A DNA stretch of 8,905 nucleotides from Desulfobacterales bacterium CG23_combo_of_CG06-09_8_20_14_all_51_8. GTDB taxonomy: Bacteria > Desulfobacterota > Desulfobacteria > Desulfobacterales > Desulfosalsimonadaceae. How positions within the stretch are numbered: the stretch's first letter is position 1; every line of letters begins with the position of its first letter. The translations under genes were made by a program, and so were the position numbers. The notes under the pieces were generated by a model. The model was not told the origin of the DNA, ran no database searches, and saw only the letters and a list, made by a program, of their open reading frames with translations. The stretch covers positions 2,678-11,582 of the forward strand of contig PCSG01000372.1 of assembly GCA_002772195.1 (NCBI GenBank). Direction: 5' to 3'. Shown piece by piece: positions 1-5,956 of the stretch.

Positions 1-2139
1 GTTCGAAGAATCACCGACATTCCCGTCAGTACGGCCGAACCCTGGCACGTCTGGCTCAAGAATCCGGAACTGGCCGACCATGTGGATTATCTTGCCGTTC
101 ACATGTTGCCCTACTGGGAGGGAATCGACGTTGAGATCGCCGTGCAGTATATCGTCGACCGCATAGACGAACTGAAAGCGCGTTTCCCGGACAAACCCAT
201 CGTCATCGCGGAAGTGGGGTGGCCCAGCAATGGCCGTACTCGCAGGTCGGCGGTGGCGTCCATGGCAAACGAGGCGATGTTTCTACGCCGTTTTCTTGAA
301 AGAGCGGAGAAGGGAGACTACATCTATTATGTCATGGAAGCATTTGATCAGCCCTGGAAGCGAGTCACCGAGGGGGCGGTCGGCGCCTATTGGGGCGTCT
401 ACGACGCCGAGAGAAAAGTCAAATTCCCCTTTATCGAACCCATTGTTCCCATCCCCGGCTGGTACATTCTGGCAGGCATCTCCGTGGTCATCGCCGTTAT
501 TGCCCTGGCCGTACTCTTAATAGACAGCCGGACATTGCGAAAACGGGGCCGCAGTTTTCTGGCGGTGGTGGCCTTTGCTTCGGCCACGGTCGCGGTCTGG
601 ATCGTCTATGATTATCTTCATCAATACCTGACCATCACCACCATCGCCGTCGGCATCCTGATGCTTTTCGGCATGGTGGGCGTGATCCTGGTGCTGCTCA
701 CCGAAGCTCATGAATGGGCGGAAGCCCTCTGGCTCATGGGAAGACGCCGCTCGATTGAGCCGGTGGATGATTGGCCCGAAGAAAAACTGCCTTTTGTATC
801 CATTCATGTGCCGGCTTATAACGAACCTCCGGAAATGCTGAAACAAACCCTGGACGCCCTGGCGGCCCAGGATTATCCCCGGTTTGAAGTTCTGGTGATT
901 GATAACAATACCAAAGATCCCCAAATCTGGGAACCGGTAAGGGACTATTGCCTGGGGTTGGGCCCCCGGTTTCGGTTTTTTCATGAAGACCCCCTGGCCG
1001 GATTCAAGGCCGGGGCCTTGAATTACGCTCTTTTAAAAACCGATCCGGAGGCCCGGATCATCGCTGTCATTGACAGCGATTACTGGGTGGACCCACAATG
1101 GTTAAAGCAGTTGACGCCGCATTTTGAAAATGACGCCATCGCCCTGATCCAGGCGCCCCAGGATTACCGGGATGCAGGGGCAAGTCTGTTTAAATTCATG
1201 TGCCAAGCCGAGTATAAAGGGTTTTTTTATATCGGGATGATCACGCGAAACGAGCGTAATGCCATTATCCAGCACGGCACCATGACCCTCGTGCGGAAAA
1301 AAGTCCTGGAAGATATCGGGGGATGGAGTGAGTGGTGCATTACCGAGGACGCCGAGCTGGGACTCCGGATTTTTGAGAACGGATATCAGGGCGTTTACAT
1401 TCCCAGAAGCTTCGGCCAGGGCGTCATCCCCGATTCTTTTCAGGACTATAAAAAACAGCGGTTTCGCTGGGCTTACGGCGCCATTCAGATCCTCAAAAGG
1501 CATTTCGGGGACATATCCGGCTTTCGAAGAAGACGGCTGACCTATGGGCAGCGGTATCATTTCATGGCCGGGTGGCTGCCCTGGATCACCGATGGGATCA
1601 ATCTGATTTTCAACATAGGGGCCGTCGCCTGGTCCCTGGCCATGGTCTGGAACCCGCAAAAAATCGATCCGCCGCTGATGGAATTGTCCCTTTTGCCTCT
1701 GGGGTTTTTTGCATTCAAGGCCGCCAAGATGCTCTATCTTTACAGGACCCGCGTCAGCGCCTCTTTTTCCCAGACTATTTCAGCGGGGCTGGCGGGACTG
1801 GCGTTGTCCCATACCATTGCCAAGGCGGTTCTGACGGGATTTTTCACCAGCGGGCTGCCGTTTTTCAGAACGCCGAAATGGGACCGGAAGAGCGCCCTGC
1901 TGGGTGCCTTGGCGTCGGTCCGGGAAGAGGCCCTTATGGCCCTGGTGCTTTGGGAATGCGCTGTGGGGGTCTATCTGAAGCAGCTCACCCCCAATCCGGA
2001 TCTTTCCGTCTGGATTACGGTCCTGCTGGTTCAGTCCCTGCCCTATGGGTGTTCGGTGATCACGGCCTTTATCAGCGGCATTTCCTGGCTGCCGGGGCAT
2101 TTTGTGAAAAAGAAGCCCGAAGAAGGGGCGCCATCTTAG
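1..2139 (+). CDS. GH17-GT2 fusion beta-glucan synthase (NdvB-type), 5' end missing
   Basis: The reading frame is open from base 1, so the gene begins upstream; 712 residues are visible. The first ~115 are the end of a GH17 domain: AEPWHVW (15-21) and the signature EVGWPSNG, whose Glu at visible residue 71 (base 211) is the family nucleophile. The acid/base Glu lies upstream. Three membrane segments follow (about 154-174, 186-206, 212-233). A cytoplasmic GT2 domain starts at PFVSIHVPAYNE (264) and has DSD (358-360), TED (448-450) and QRFRW (486-490), the D,D,D,QxxRW set of processive synthases. Further hydrophobic segments lie in about 521-700. In pseudomonads this architecture is NdvB-like: the GT2 part polymerises glucose from a UDP-sugar at the inner membrane and the periplasmic GH17 part branches or transfers beta-1,3-glucan. 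All visible catalytic motifs are intact. Substrate and linkage here are inferred. It is more GC-rich than what follows and ends in its own terminator. Confidence 0.93.
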   Translation, partial: VRRITDIPVSTAEPWHVWLKNPELADHVDYLAVHMLPYWEGIDVEIAVQYIVDRIDELKARFPDKPIVIAEVGWPSNGRTRRSAVASMANEAMFLRRFLERAEKGDYIYYVMEAFDQPWKRVTEGAVGAYWGVYDAERKVKFPFIEPIVPIPGWYILAGISVVIAVIALAVLLIDSRTLRKRGRSFLAVVAFASATVAVWIVYDYLHQYLTITTIAVGILMLFGMVGVILVLLTEAHEWAEALWLMGRRRSIEPVDDWPEEKLPFVSIHVPAYNEPPEMLKQTLDALAAQDYPRFEVLVIDNNTKDPQIWEPVRDYCLGLGPRFRFFHEDPLAGFKAGALNYALLKTDPEARIIAVIDSDYWVDPQWLKQLTPHFENDAIALIQAPQDYRDAGASLFKFMCQAEYKGFFYIGMITRNERNAIIQHGTMTLVRKKVLEDIGGWSEWCITEDAELGLRIFENGYQGVYIPRSFGQGVIPDSFQDYKKQRFRWAYGAIQILKRHFGDISGFRRRRLTYGQRYHFMAGWLPWITDGINLIFNIGAVAWSLAMVWNPQKIDPPLMELSLLPLGFFAFKAAKMLYLYRTRVSASFSQTISAGLAGLALSHTIAKAVLTGFFTSGLPFFRTPKWDRKSALLGALASVREEALMALVLWECAVGVYLKQLTPNPDLSVWITVLLVQSLPYGCSVITAFISGISWLPGHFVKKKPEEGAPS

Positions 2140-2233
2140 ACCCCCCCCTGTCCGTGCAATGGCTGTTAGTCGGGGATGTTGAGATCAGTAGATCAGGGCC
2201 GTTTTAGGAATTCCGGCCCCGGGCGATAAAAAT

Positions 2234-2282
2234 AAAAAATCCGGATAGCTTGTTTTTATTTCAGCTATCCGGATTTTTTTTT
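2234..2282 (+). terminator. Strong Rho-independent terminator of the glycosyltransferase gene
   Basis: A perfect 12-bp inverted repeat, ATCCGGATAGCT (2239-2250) and AGCTATCCGGAT (2263-2274), encloses a 12-nt T-rich loop. An A-run precedes the left arm and a T-run follows the right arm, so the stem can be extended and the element could stop transcription from both directions. It lies 95 bp after the stop codon and separates the GC-rich gene on the left from the AT-rich region on the right. Confidence 0.93.
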
Positions 2283-2345
2283 GTTAAGTGGCGGGAGTGA
2301 CGAGGATCGAATGAAGAAAAGGCAGGACGACAGTTTAAGGATGAC

Positions 2346-2528
2346 ATGACACCTGCTAAAGCGGCCAATATCAGAGTTAAAAGGATTGAAGGGGATCAGT
2401 TATCCAATAAAGAAAAACGGGATTTTGAAGAGCAGCAAAAAAAAGCCGAGGCCAGCAAGTGGACCGTTGACCGATTATGGGAAGAATACAAAAAGCAACG
2501 GGCTGATTCCAAGAGTCTGATTTTATAA
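2346..2528 (+). pseudogene. Truncated tyrosine-recombinase (phage-type integrase), N-terminal fragment
   Basis: The 60 residues match what I know of the N-terminal arm and the start of the core-binding (SAM-like) domain of phage-type integrases. MTPAKAANIR is followed by a basic stretch with LSNKEKRDFEEQQKKAEA and then WTVDRLWEEYKKQR, the usual entry into the core-binding helices. The frame stops at residue 60, where an intact protein would continue for some 300 residues to the catalytic R-H-R-Y domain. None of that domain is present downstream, so the product cannot recombine DNA. The frame is open upstream to 2301 (just after a TGA), and the extra residues also look integrase-like, so the 5' end is probably cut as well. 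No good ribosome-binding site precedes the ATG. It lies just past the terminator, where base composition changes, and is probably a relic of an integrated element. Confidence 0.72.
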
Positions 2529-2546
2529 CCTTGGAAGCGCCCAAGG
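2529..2546. repeat. Short inverted repeat right after the integrase fragment
   Basis: CCTTGG (2529-2534) and CCAAGG (2541-2546) are perfect complements around a 6-nt loop, immediately after the TAA of the integrase fragment. No T-run follows, so it is not a standard terminator. It may be left from the event that cut the integrase, or be chance. Confidence 0.35.
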
Positions 2547-2610
2547 GTGGTGTTGATCAAAAGATTCCATGGAATTCATAATAAAAAAGGCAAATAATCT
2601 GAGGCTCCTC

Positions 2611-2638
2611 TTGACAAATTATCATCAGATGATAACCT
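2611..2638 (+). promoter_or_regulatory. Candidate promoter of the antitoxin-like regulator
   Basis: A perfect -35 hexamer TTGACA (2611-2616) is followed after 16 bp by a weak -10 (TAACCT, 2633-2638). The spacer is almost wholly filled by a perfect palindrome, so a protein bound there would block RNA polymerase. The transcript would start about 20 bp before the start codon at 2668. The weak -10 is the main doubt. Confidence 0.5.
2619..2635. promoter_or_regulatory. Perfect 17-bp palindromic operator candidate
   Basis: TTATCATC (2619-2626), a single central A, then GATGATAA (2628-2635) form a perfect inverted repeat of two 8-bp half-sites. It sits between a consensus -35 and the start of the winged-helix gene at 2668. 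Antitoxin-type regulators usually bind such sites as dimers and repress themselves, so this is the obvious autoregulatory operator. Binding itself is inferred. Confidence 0.6.
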
Positions 2639-2667
2639 GTTTTGCAGGATTTGGAAGGATAAACACC

Positions 2668-3027
2668 ATGGTAAAAAAAATGATGAAAATTGGCATCATA
2701 TCCAAAGAAGACTATCGCAGGCGGACGATTGCCATTGCCAAGGGAGAACACAAGCCCGGCAAAGACGCCCCTAAAATTTGGTTTGAATCCATGGAATCCC
2801 TGGGGCAGGTGTTGAGCGGGCAGAACCAGAAGCTGCTGCGCCTGATCAAGGACAGCAATCCGGCATCCCTGACGGAATTGGAAACAATATCCGGCCGGAA
2901 GAAATCAAACTTGTCGCGGACTCTTAAAACTCTGTCCAATTACGGCATTGTGGATCTCGTCAAGGAAAAGGGAACCGTGCGTCCTGTTGTCAACGCCACG
3001 GATTTTCAGGTTGAGTTAAGCATTTAA
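2668..3027 (+). CDS. Winged-helix DNA-binding regulator, antitoxin-like (HVO_A0114-type), orphan
   Basis: The 119-residue protein is complete. Its N-terminal part has the pattern I associate with HVO_A0114-type putative DNA-binding proteins: IGIISKEDYRRRTIAIAKGE (about 8-27), then PKIWFESMESLGQVLS (35-50). A winged HTH follows: NQKLLRLIKDSNPASLTELE (53-72), a recognition region GRKKSNLSRTLKTLSNYGIV (76-95) and a wing to about 110. These proteins act as antitoxins or local repressors, often beside a small toxin gene. No toxin is visible on either side: upstream is the integrase stub, downstream the ORF6N stub. The start at 2668 is chosen because GGAAGGA (2653-2659) precedes it at good distance. 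The frame is open back to 2569, but that extension would run through the promoter and palindrome. The family name is from memory and the pairing with a lost toxin is inference. Confidence 0.82.
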   Translation: MVKKMMKIGIISKEDYRRRTIAIAKGEHKPGKDAPKIWFESMESLGQVLSGQNQKLLRLIKDSNPASLTELETISGRKKSNLSRTLKTLSNYGIVDLVKEKGTVRPVVNATDFQVELSI

Positions 3028-3051
3028 CAGATGCCGGAAAAAAGAGATTGG

Positions 3052-3070
3052 AGCCGGTGAACTACCGGCT
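3052..3070 (+). terminator. Hairpin downstream of the winged-helix gene, weak terminator
   Basis: AGCCGGT (3052-3058) and ACCGGCT (3064-3070) form a perfect 7-bp stem with a 5-nt loop, 25 bp after the stop codon. Only a short TT follows at once, with a looser T-rich stretch near 3084, so it would be a weak terminator or an mRNA-stabilising hairpin. Confidence 0.5.
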
Positions 3071-3148
3071 TTGATATGACAAATTTTTCGGATTGTTTCC
3101 CCCTTGGTTTATTTTATCGGGAAGCATAGCCTTCAAGGATAAATATTT

Positions 3149-3331
3149 ATGATGGACCTTGTGCCGGTTGAGCGGATCGCTGAAAAAATTTATCTGATCC
3201 GGAACAGAAAAGTAATGATGGACCGGGATTTGGCCGGATTGTATATGGTTGAAACCAGCCGCTTGAAAAGAGCCGTCCGGAGAAACATGGAACGGTTTCC
3301 GGGGCTTCAAAATCCCGCAGAAAAGAATTAA
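3149..3331 (+). pseudogene. Truncated ORF6N-domain protein (phage anti-repressor type)
   Basis: Residues 4-51 match the start of ORF6N-domain proteins: LVPVERIAEKIYLIRNRKVM (4-23), DRDLAGLYMVETSRL (25-39) and KRAVRRNMERFP (40-51). Intact relatives continue with a 'DFMF' strand and a C-terminal region of 100 or more residues. Here the sequence departs at residue 52 and stops at 60, so most of the protein is gone. ORF6N proteins are DNA-binding factors of phages and mobile elements, related in use to KilA-N and Bro proteins. The start (ATG ATG) has AAGGAT (3135-3140) at a fitting distance, so the stub could still be made. A second frame stays open through the break until a TGA at 3433, starting with RRKELMTLLKQAHEERDG from base 3316; I do not recognise it and it may be part of another fragment. 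Confidence 0.75.
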
Positions 3332-3674
3332 TGACGTTATTGAAACAGGCCCATGAGGAGAGGGATGGGGATTCAGCCCTTATCATTAATGATTCCTTCG
3401 GGAAAGGCTTTACTGATAAATGTTCGGGCTGTTGATTAGTCGCTGAAATGGTTTCAGGTCCGCCGGCCCCTCTGGTGACGGGTTGATTTTGCTGGTAATG
3501 GCGATTACCGATAGTAATATATATAGCGGTGGGGATTTTTATGGAAAGATGGGGGTGGGAATATCGGGGTTTCTATTATGCTGAAAATATCGTATAAAAG
3601 CCCATCGATTAGAGATTATCATAAACGGGTCCAAACCCAATAATTCTGCCGGGGAAAATTAAGAGGAACATGCC
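3332..3674. other. Gene-poor 343-bp stretch between fragments
   Basis: No convincing gene on either strand. It holds an open tail in another frame after the ORF6N stub (to 3435), a 6-bp hairpin GGTAAT/ATTACC (3494-3499 and 3504-3509), an AT-rich run around 3511-3526, and two G-rich motifs at 3528-3536 and 3551-3563. Very short ATG frames exist (3541, 18 codons; 3579, 21 codons) but have no family resemblance I can see. It ends with the AAGAGGAA ribosome-binding site of the next gene. Confidence 0.6.
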
Positions 3675-4019
3675 ATGAAATTAGCCATCGGAAATTCTGT
3701 TGCTGTAAAACCTGGAACCATTGATCCGGATTTTGATGTTGATATCAGCGGATGGAGGGGCCGTATCGAGGAAATTGACAGGGAATTTGTTCTGATTCGA
3801 TGGGACAGCCCGACATTGAAACAAATGCCCAAGAAATTGATCATTGATTGTGAAAATGAAAATCTGGATTGGGAAGTGATGAACCTCTATAAAAACGACG
3901 TTGAAATCACTACGGAGAGGGATTCAAAAACAGATACGGCAAAAATGGCGATGCAGATAAAATTGCAGATCATGGGTGATCCCCTTCTTAATGATGATGA
4001 TGATGATGATGATGATTAA
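3675..4019 (+). CDS. Small protein of unknown function with a C-terminal run of eight Asp
   Basis: The 114-residue protein starts at an ATG preceded by AAGAGGAA (3660-3667). Residues 1-45 (MKLAIGNSVAVKPG, then GWRGRIEEIDREFVLIRWDS) have the strand pattern of small SH3/KOW-like barrels: a 'G-V-VKPG' turn, a GRI strand and an 'IRWDS' strand. I believe relatives of about 100 residues occur in delta-proteobacteria and cyanobacteria, but I know no function. The middle (46-80) is polar with Trp66 in NENLDW. Residues 107-114 are eight consecutive Asp, all encoded by GAT, directly before the TAA. Such a tail could bind metal or mimic nucleic-acid charge, or simply be microsatellite expansion. No signal peptide or membrane segment is visible, so it should be cytoplasmic. 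The first ~80 residues look like a normal coding gene; only the tail is odd. Confidence 0.78.
   Translation: MKLAIGNSVAVKPGTIDPDFDVDISGWRGRIEEIDREFVLIRWDSPTLKQMPKKLIIDCENENLDWEVMNLYKNDVEITTERDSKTDTAKMAMQIKLQIMGDPLLNDDDDDDDD
3993..4016 (+). repeat. (GAT)8 trinucleotide microsatellite
   Basis: Eight perfect GAT units in frame, immediately before the stop codon of the unknown gene. Gain or loss of units would change only the length of the Asp tail, without a frameshift. Absence of any GAC codon points to recent slippage rather than an old conserved acidic tail. Confidence 0.95.
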
Positions 4020-4043
4020 TGGGGTGGGGATAGATAATTTCCA

Positions 4044-4508
4044 GTGATCTCAGATACAGCCTTAAAATCAAGCCAGAGGTTGAAAATCAATCGTAATTTT
4101 ACCCCCTGCCCATCAGTTCCCGGTGATGAGCTTTATCCAAACGGCATTTTTGTTTTTAATATTACTAAAATGCTTGATTACATTAAAGAAAATCCTGATG
4201 AAATTGTCCTGGAAGAAATTTTTATAAGCGACTTTCCAAAAATATTTTCCTCAATCAACGAATCCCATCTGAATTCAGTGGAAATCGCAAAGCCTGTTAT
4301 CCTGGCAGAGATAGCTCCGGGACGATATAATGTGATTGACGGGAATCATCGTATAGAAAAAGCCAGAAGGCTCGGAGTGAAAGCTATTATGGCGTATAAA
4401 TTCAATGTTCATCAGCATATTCAATTTTTAATCAGCAAAGAAGCATATCTGTCTTATGTTGAATACTGGAATGATAAAATAAAAATATATGGTCCTGGAT
4501 ACCATTGA
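4044..4508 (+). CDS. ParB/Srx-like domain protein (ParB N-terminal-type fold)
   Basis: The central part fits the ParB/sulfiredoxin-like fold: PVILAEIAPGRYNVIDGNHR (84-103) followed by IEKARRLGVKAIMAYKF (104-120). The 'DGNHR' at 99-103 corresponds to the DG-HR / GxxR nucleotide-binding loop of this superfamily, and the following helix and strand are standard. Before it lies IRNFTPC-like N-terminal sequence and FVFNITKMLDYIKENPDEI (37-55), which I have seen in small stand-alone ParB-domain proteins outside partition loci. No HTH or ParA gene is present, so it is probably not a chromosome-partition ParB; members of the fold include CTPases, nucleases and kinases. The start is a GTG at 4044 with a rather distant G-rich ribosome site; TTG at 4080, next to AGAGG, is an alternative. 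Its last 20 bp overlap a helicase remnant in another frame, so the final residues (after about KIKIYG) may be foreign. Confidence 0.75.
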   Translation: MISDTALKSSQRLKINRNFTPCPSVPGDELYPNGIFVFNITKMLDYIKENPDEIVLEEIFISDFPKIFSSINESHLNSVEIAKPVILAEIAPGRYNVIDGNHRIEKARRLGVKAIMAYKFNVHQHIQFLISKEAYLSYVEYWNDKIKIYGPGYH

Positions 4509-4938
4509 AGATGAAACTCAAACCGTCGCTAAGTGGATCGAAGACAGGATTAAAGAAAACGTGATGCCCCACGAAATCGGCGTTTTTGTTCGATCCGGGA
4601 CGGAATTATCAAGAAGCATCGCCGCCGTTCAAAGAACCGGCATCTCCTTTAAAATACTGGATGAACATGTGGAGACAACCGGCAATCACATTTCCATCAG
4701 CACCATGCACCTTGCCAAAGGACTGGAATTTCGAGCGGTTGTCGTTATGGCATGTGATGATGAAATCATCCCCTCTCAAAATCGGATTGAAACGGTATCG
4801 GATGATACGGACCTTGAAGAAGTCTATAACACCGAGCGCCACCTGCTTTATGTTGCCTGCACCCGCGCACGGGATCATTTGCTGATAACTGGTGTTCAAC
4901 CGGCGTCGGAGTTTCTGGATGATTTGGGGGTTGAATGA
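4489..4938 (+). pseudogene. C-terminal remnant of a UvrD/Rep-family helicase
   Basis: The 149 codons correspond only to the end of a superfamily-1A DNA helicase. Motif IV-like HEIGVFVRSGTELSR is at 28-42, motif V ISISTMHLAKGLEFRAVVVM at 68-87, and motif VI EVYNTERHLLYVACTRAR (111-128) with its arginine finger, followed by LLITG and the family's SEFLDDL ending. Motifs I, Ia, II and III (Walker A and B) are absent, so the product cannot hydrolyse ATP. Full-length relatives are typically 600 residues or more. The ATG at 4489 has no ribosome-binding site and falls in the middle of what should be continuous helicase sequence, so it is fortuitous; translation could still couple to the overlapping ParB-like gene. 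The reading frame has no internal stop, which suggests a recent deletion. It shares ATGA with the next gene (4935-4938). Confidence 0.85.
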
Positions 4939-5270
4939 AAACCAGCTATTTTGCCAAATCAGGAATTCAAGAGCACCCCGACGCTTTATCCATAGCCTTA
5001 TATGCTCCCAAATGGTGGGGAAAGGGTCGCCGGTTTTCCCTGCTGGCTCCCACCAGTGAAATGCTCAAACAGGGATATACAAAAGACGAATATTTCAACC
5101 TGCTGGATGAGCGGATTAAAAATCCTGCTGAAATCTATGACCAGTTGAAGGATAATATTCTCTGTATGATTGTGTTTTCCCCCGGCGGCACCCATGAACA
5201 CAATATCCGGATTCATGGCGGCGACATTCGGCTAAGGTCATGGCTGAGATTTAAAAAAACATTGCTGTAA
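4935..5270 (+). CDS. DUF488-like protein with atypical C-terminus
   Basis: The start MKTSYFAKSG, then SIALYAPKWWGKGRRFSLLAP (19-39) and a helical part ending in NPAEIYDQLKDNILCMI (about 63-79), match small DUF488 proteins of the 'MKTSYFAK' type, which are about 110-150 residues and of unknown function. Those usually end with a Cys-containing strand followed by 'EKPG-FCHR' and a last helix. Here the end reads VFSPGGTHEHNIRIHGG, then RLRSWLRFKKTLL, without the CHR motif. Frameshift remnants are possible: the +2 frame from 5216 reads WRRHSAKVMAEI before a TAA, which resembles the expected ending, but a TGA at 5195 breaks that frame upstream. So the gene may be a double-frameshift derivative, or a true variant. 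The start overlaps the helicase remnant by ATGA, suggesting old operon coupling to the helicase. Confidence 0.65.
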   Translation: MKTSYFAKSGIQEHPDALSIALYAPKWWGKGRRFSLLAPTSEMLKQGYTKDEYFNLLDERIKNPAEIYDQLKDNILCMIVFSPGGTHEHNIRIHGGDIRLRSWLRFKKTLL

Positions 5271-5387
5271 ACTGCAACGGCTTGGTCAGTGAAGGGGTTT
5301 ATCCGGAGGACTAGGGTTGAATTTTATTGCCTGGGCAAATAACTATGAATATTGATTCTGCAACGAATGAGAACACCGGATGTTTTT

Positions 5388-5792
5388 TTATTTTAAACTC
5401 CGAATAAAACATGTGTCATCATAGTGATGATAATGATCGTCAATTTCCTCGAATCTGGGGACAAGGAACAAATCCTCGCATAGATAGATTTCAACGGAAC
5501 TCGCCTGAAGATCATCGTCTCCCCATCCAAGAAAATAATAATCGTCGTAGGGCCTTGCTCTTAAAAGCACACTATAATCCGTATCGACAAAGACGTATCC
5601 GGTTTCATGATTAAAGGTTTCCTCCCGGGATTCTCCGTCGCAGTCCACATAATAGACATCGACATATCCGCCACTGCCTTCCATATCAATGTAAAGATAC
5701 GCACAGTCAAAGCATTCATAGTCAGGGGGATCGGCCGAAGCAGGGGAAAAGAATAACAATGCAAAAAGTAACGTCAGTATTGTTTTCTTCAT
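5388..5792 (-). CDS. Secreted acidic protein with a bacterial repeat-like (InlB-type) module
   Basis: This is the only clear gene on the minus strand. A classical signal peptide MKKTILTLLFALLFFSPASA is cut after Ala20 (ASA|DP). The mature 114 residues are very rich in Asp, Glu and Tyr, with five Cys (27, 30, 51, 105, 128), including CFDC at 27-30. Residues 65-116 (GYVFVDTDYSVLLRARPYDD, then YYFLGWGDDD, then IYLCEDLFLVPRFEE) follow the pattern of the InlB-B/'bacterial repeat' module: V-L-A-P, F-GW-D, then a last strand ending in 'F'. Such modules are beta-rich surface or secreted domains. The odd Cys number suggests disulfides plus a free thiol or a partner. The tail DDHYHHYDD (118-126) could bind metal. 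The start has a strong ribosome site (GGAAAGGAAGGAA). It is divergent from the lipoprotein gene, with about 165 bp between their starts. Function unknown; export is well supported, the module call moderately. Confidence 0.75.
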   Translation of the reverse strand: MKKTILTLLFALLFFSPASADPPDYECFDCAYLYIDMEGSGGYVDVYYVDCDGESREETFNHETGYVFVDTDYSVLLRARPYDDYYFLGWGDDDLQASSVEIYLCEDLFLVPRFEEIDDHYHHYDDTCFIRSLK

Positions 5793-5956
5793 GACTGTTC
5801 CTTCCTTTCCGGTTGACAGCCGTGTGATTTAAAAATCTCATTTAAACGGGGTTTCTCTATTGGCTATTTTCCCATCTTATTGTATTTAATTTTATGCCTT
5901 TTGACTGAATATTCCAACAAGAAACTGTGATTTTGGGAAAGAAAGGATACCGTGCA
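5793..5956. promoter_or_regulatory. Divergent intergenic region between secreted protein and lipoprotein
   Basis: This AT-rich gap must hold promoters for both directions. On the + strand TTGACA (5813-5818) and TTGACT (5901-5906) are -35-like, but neither has a good -10 at normal distance. The minus-strand ribosome site is at 5799-5811 (reverse complement). I see no strong palindrome, so regulation cannot be read from it. Confidence 0.4.

Noticed and set aside
517..984. Minus-strand 155-codon frame inside the glycosyltransferase gene
   Set aside because: Opposite-strand shadow of a strongly supported domain; composition is unnatural and no motif is recognisable. The same applies to 1102-1659 and 1780-2100.
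1572..2207. Plus-strand 211-codon frame overlapping the end of the glycosyltransferase
   Set aside because: Out-of-frame reading of the GC-rich C-terminal membrane region; no hydrophobic pattern or family motif.
2569..2667. N-terminal extension of the winged-helix protein
   Set aside because: It would translate the -35, the palindrome and the ribosome site of the gene; 2668 has the good Shine-Dalgarno sequence.
3062..3386. Two minus-strand frames over the ORF6N fragment
   Set aside because: Shadows of the ORF6N reading, which matches a known domain; neither has recognisable motifs.
5327..5338. TTGCC/GGCAA inverted repeat as terminator of the minus-strand gene
   Set aside because: Only a few base pairs with almost no loop, and no T-run in the proper direction.
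5363..5382. T-rich stretch after ACACCGGATG as terminator of the DUF488-like gene
   Set aside because: The possible stem is only 4 bp; too weak to call.
5411..5764. Short frames across the secreted-protein gene
   Set aside because: Shadows; the minus-strand frame with signal peptide and strong ribosome site is clearly the real one.
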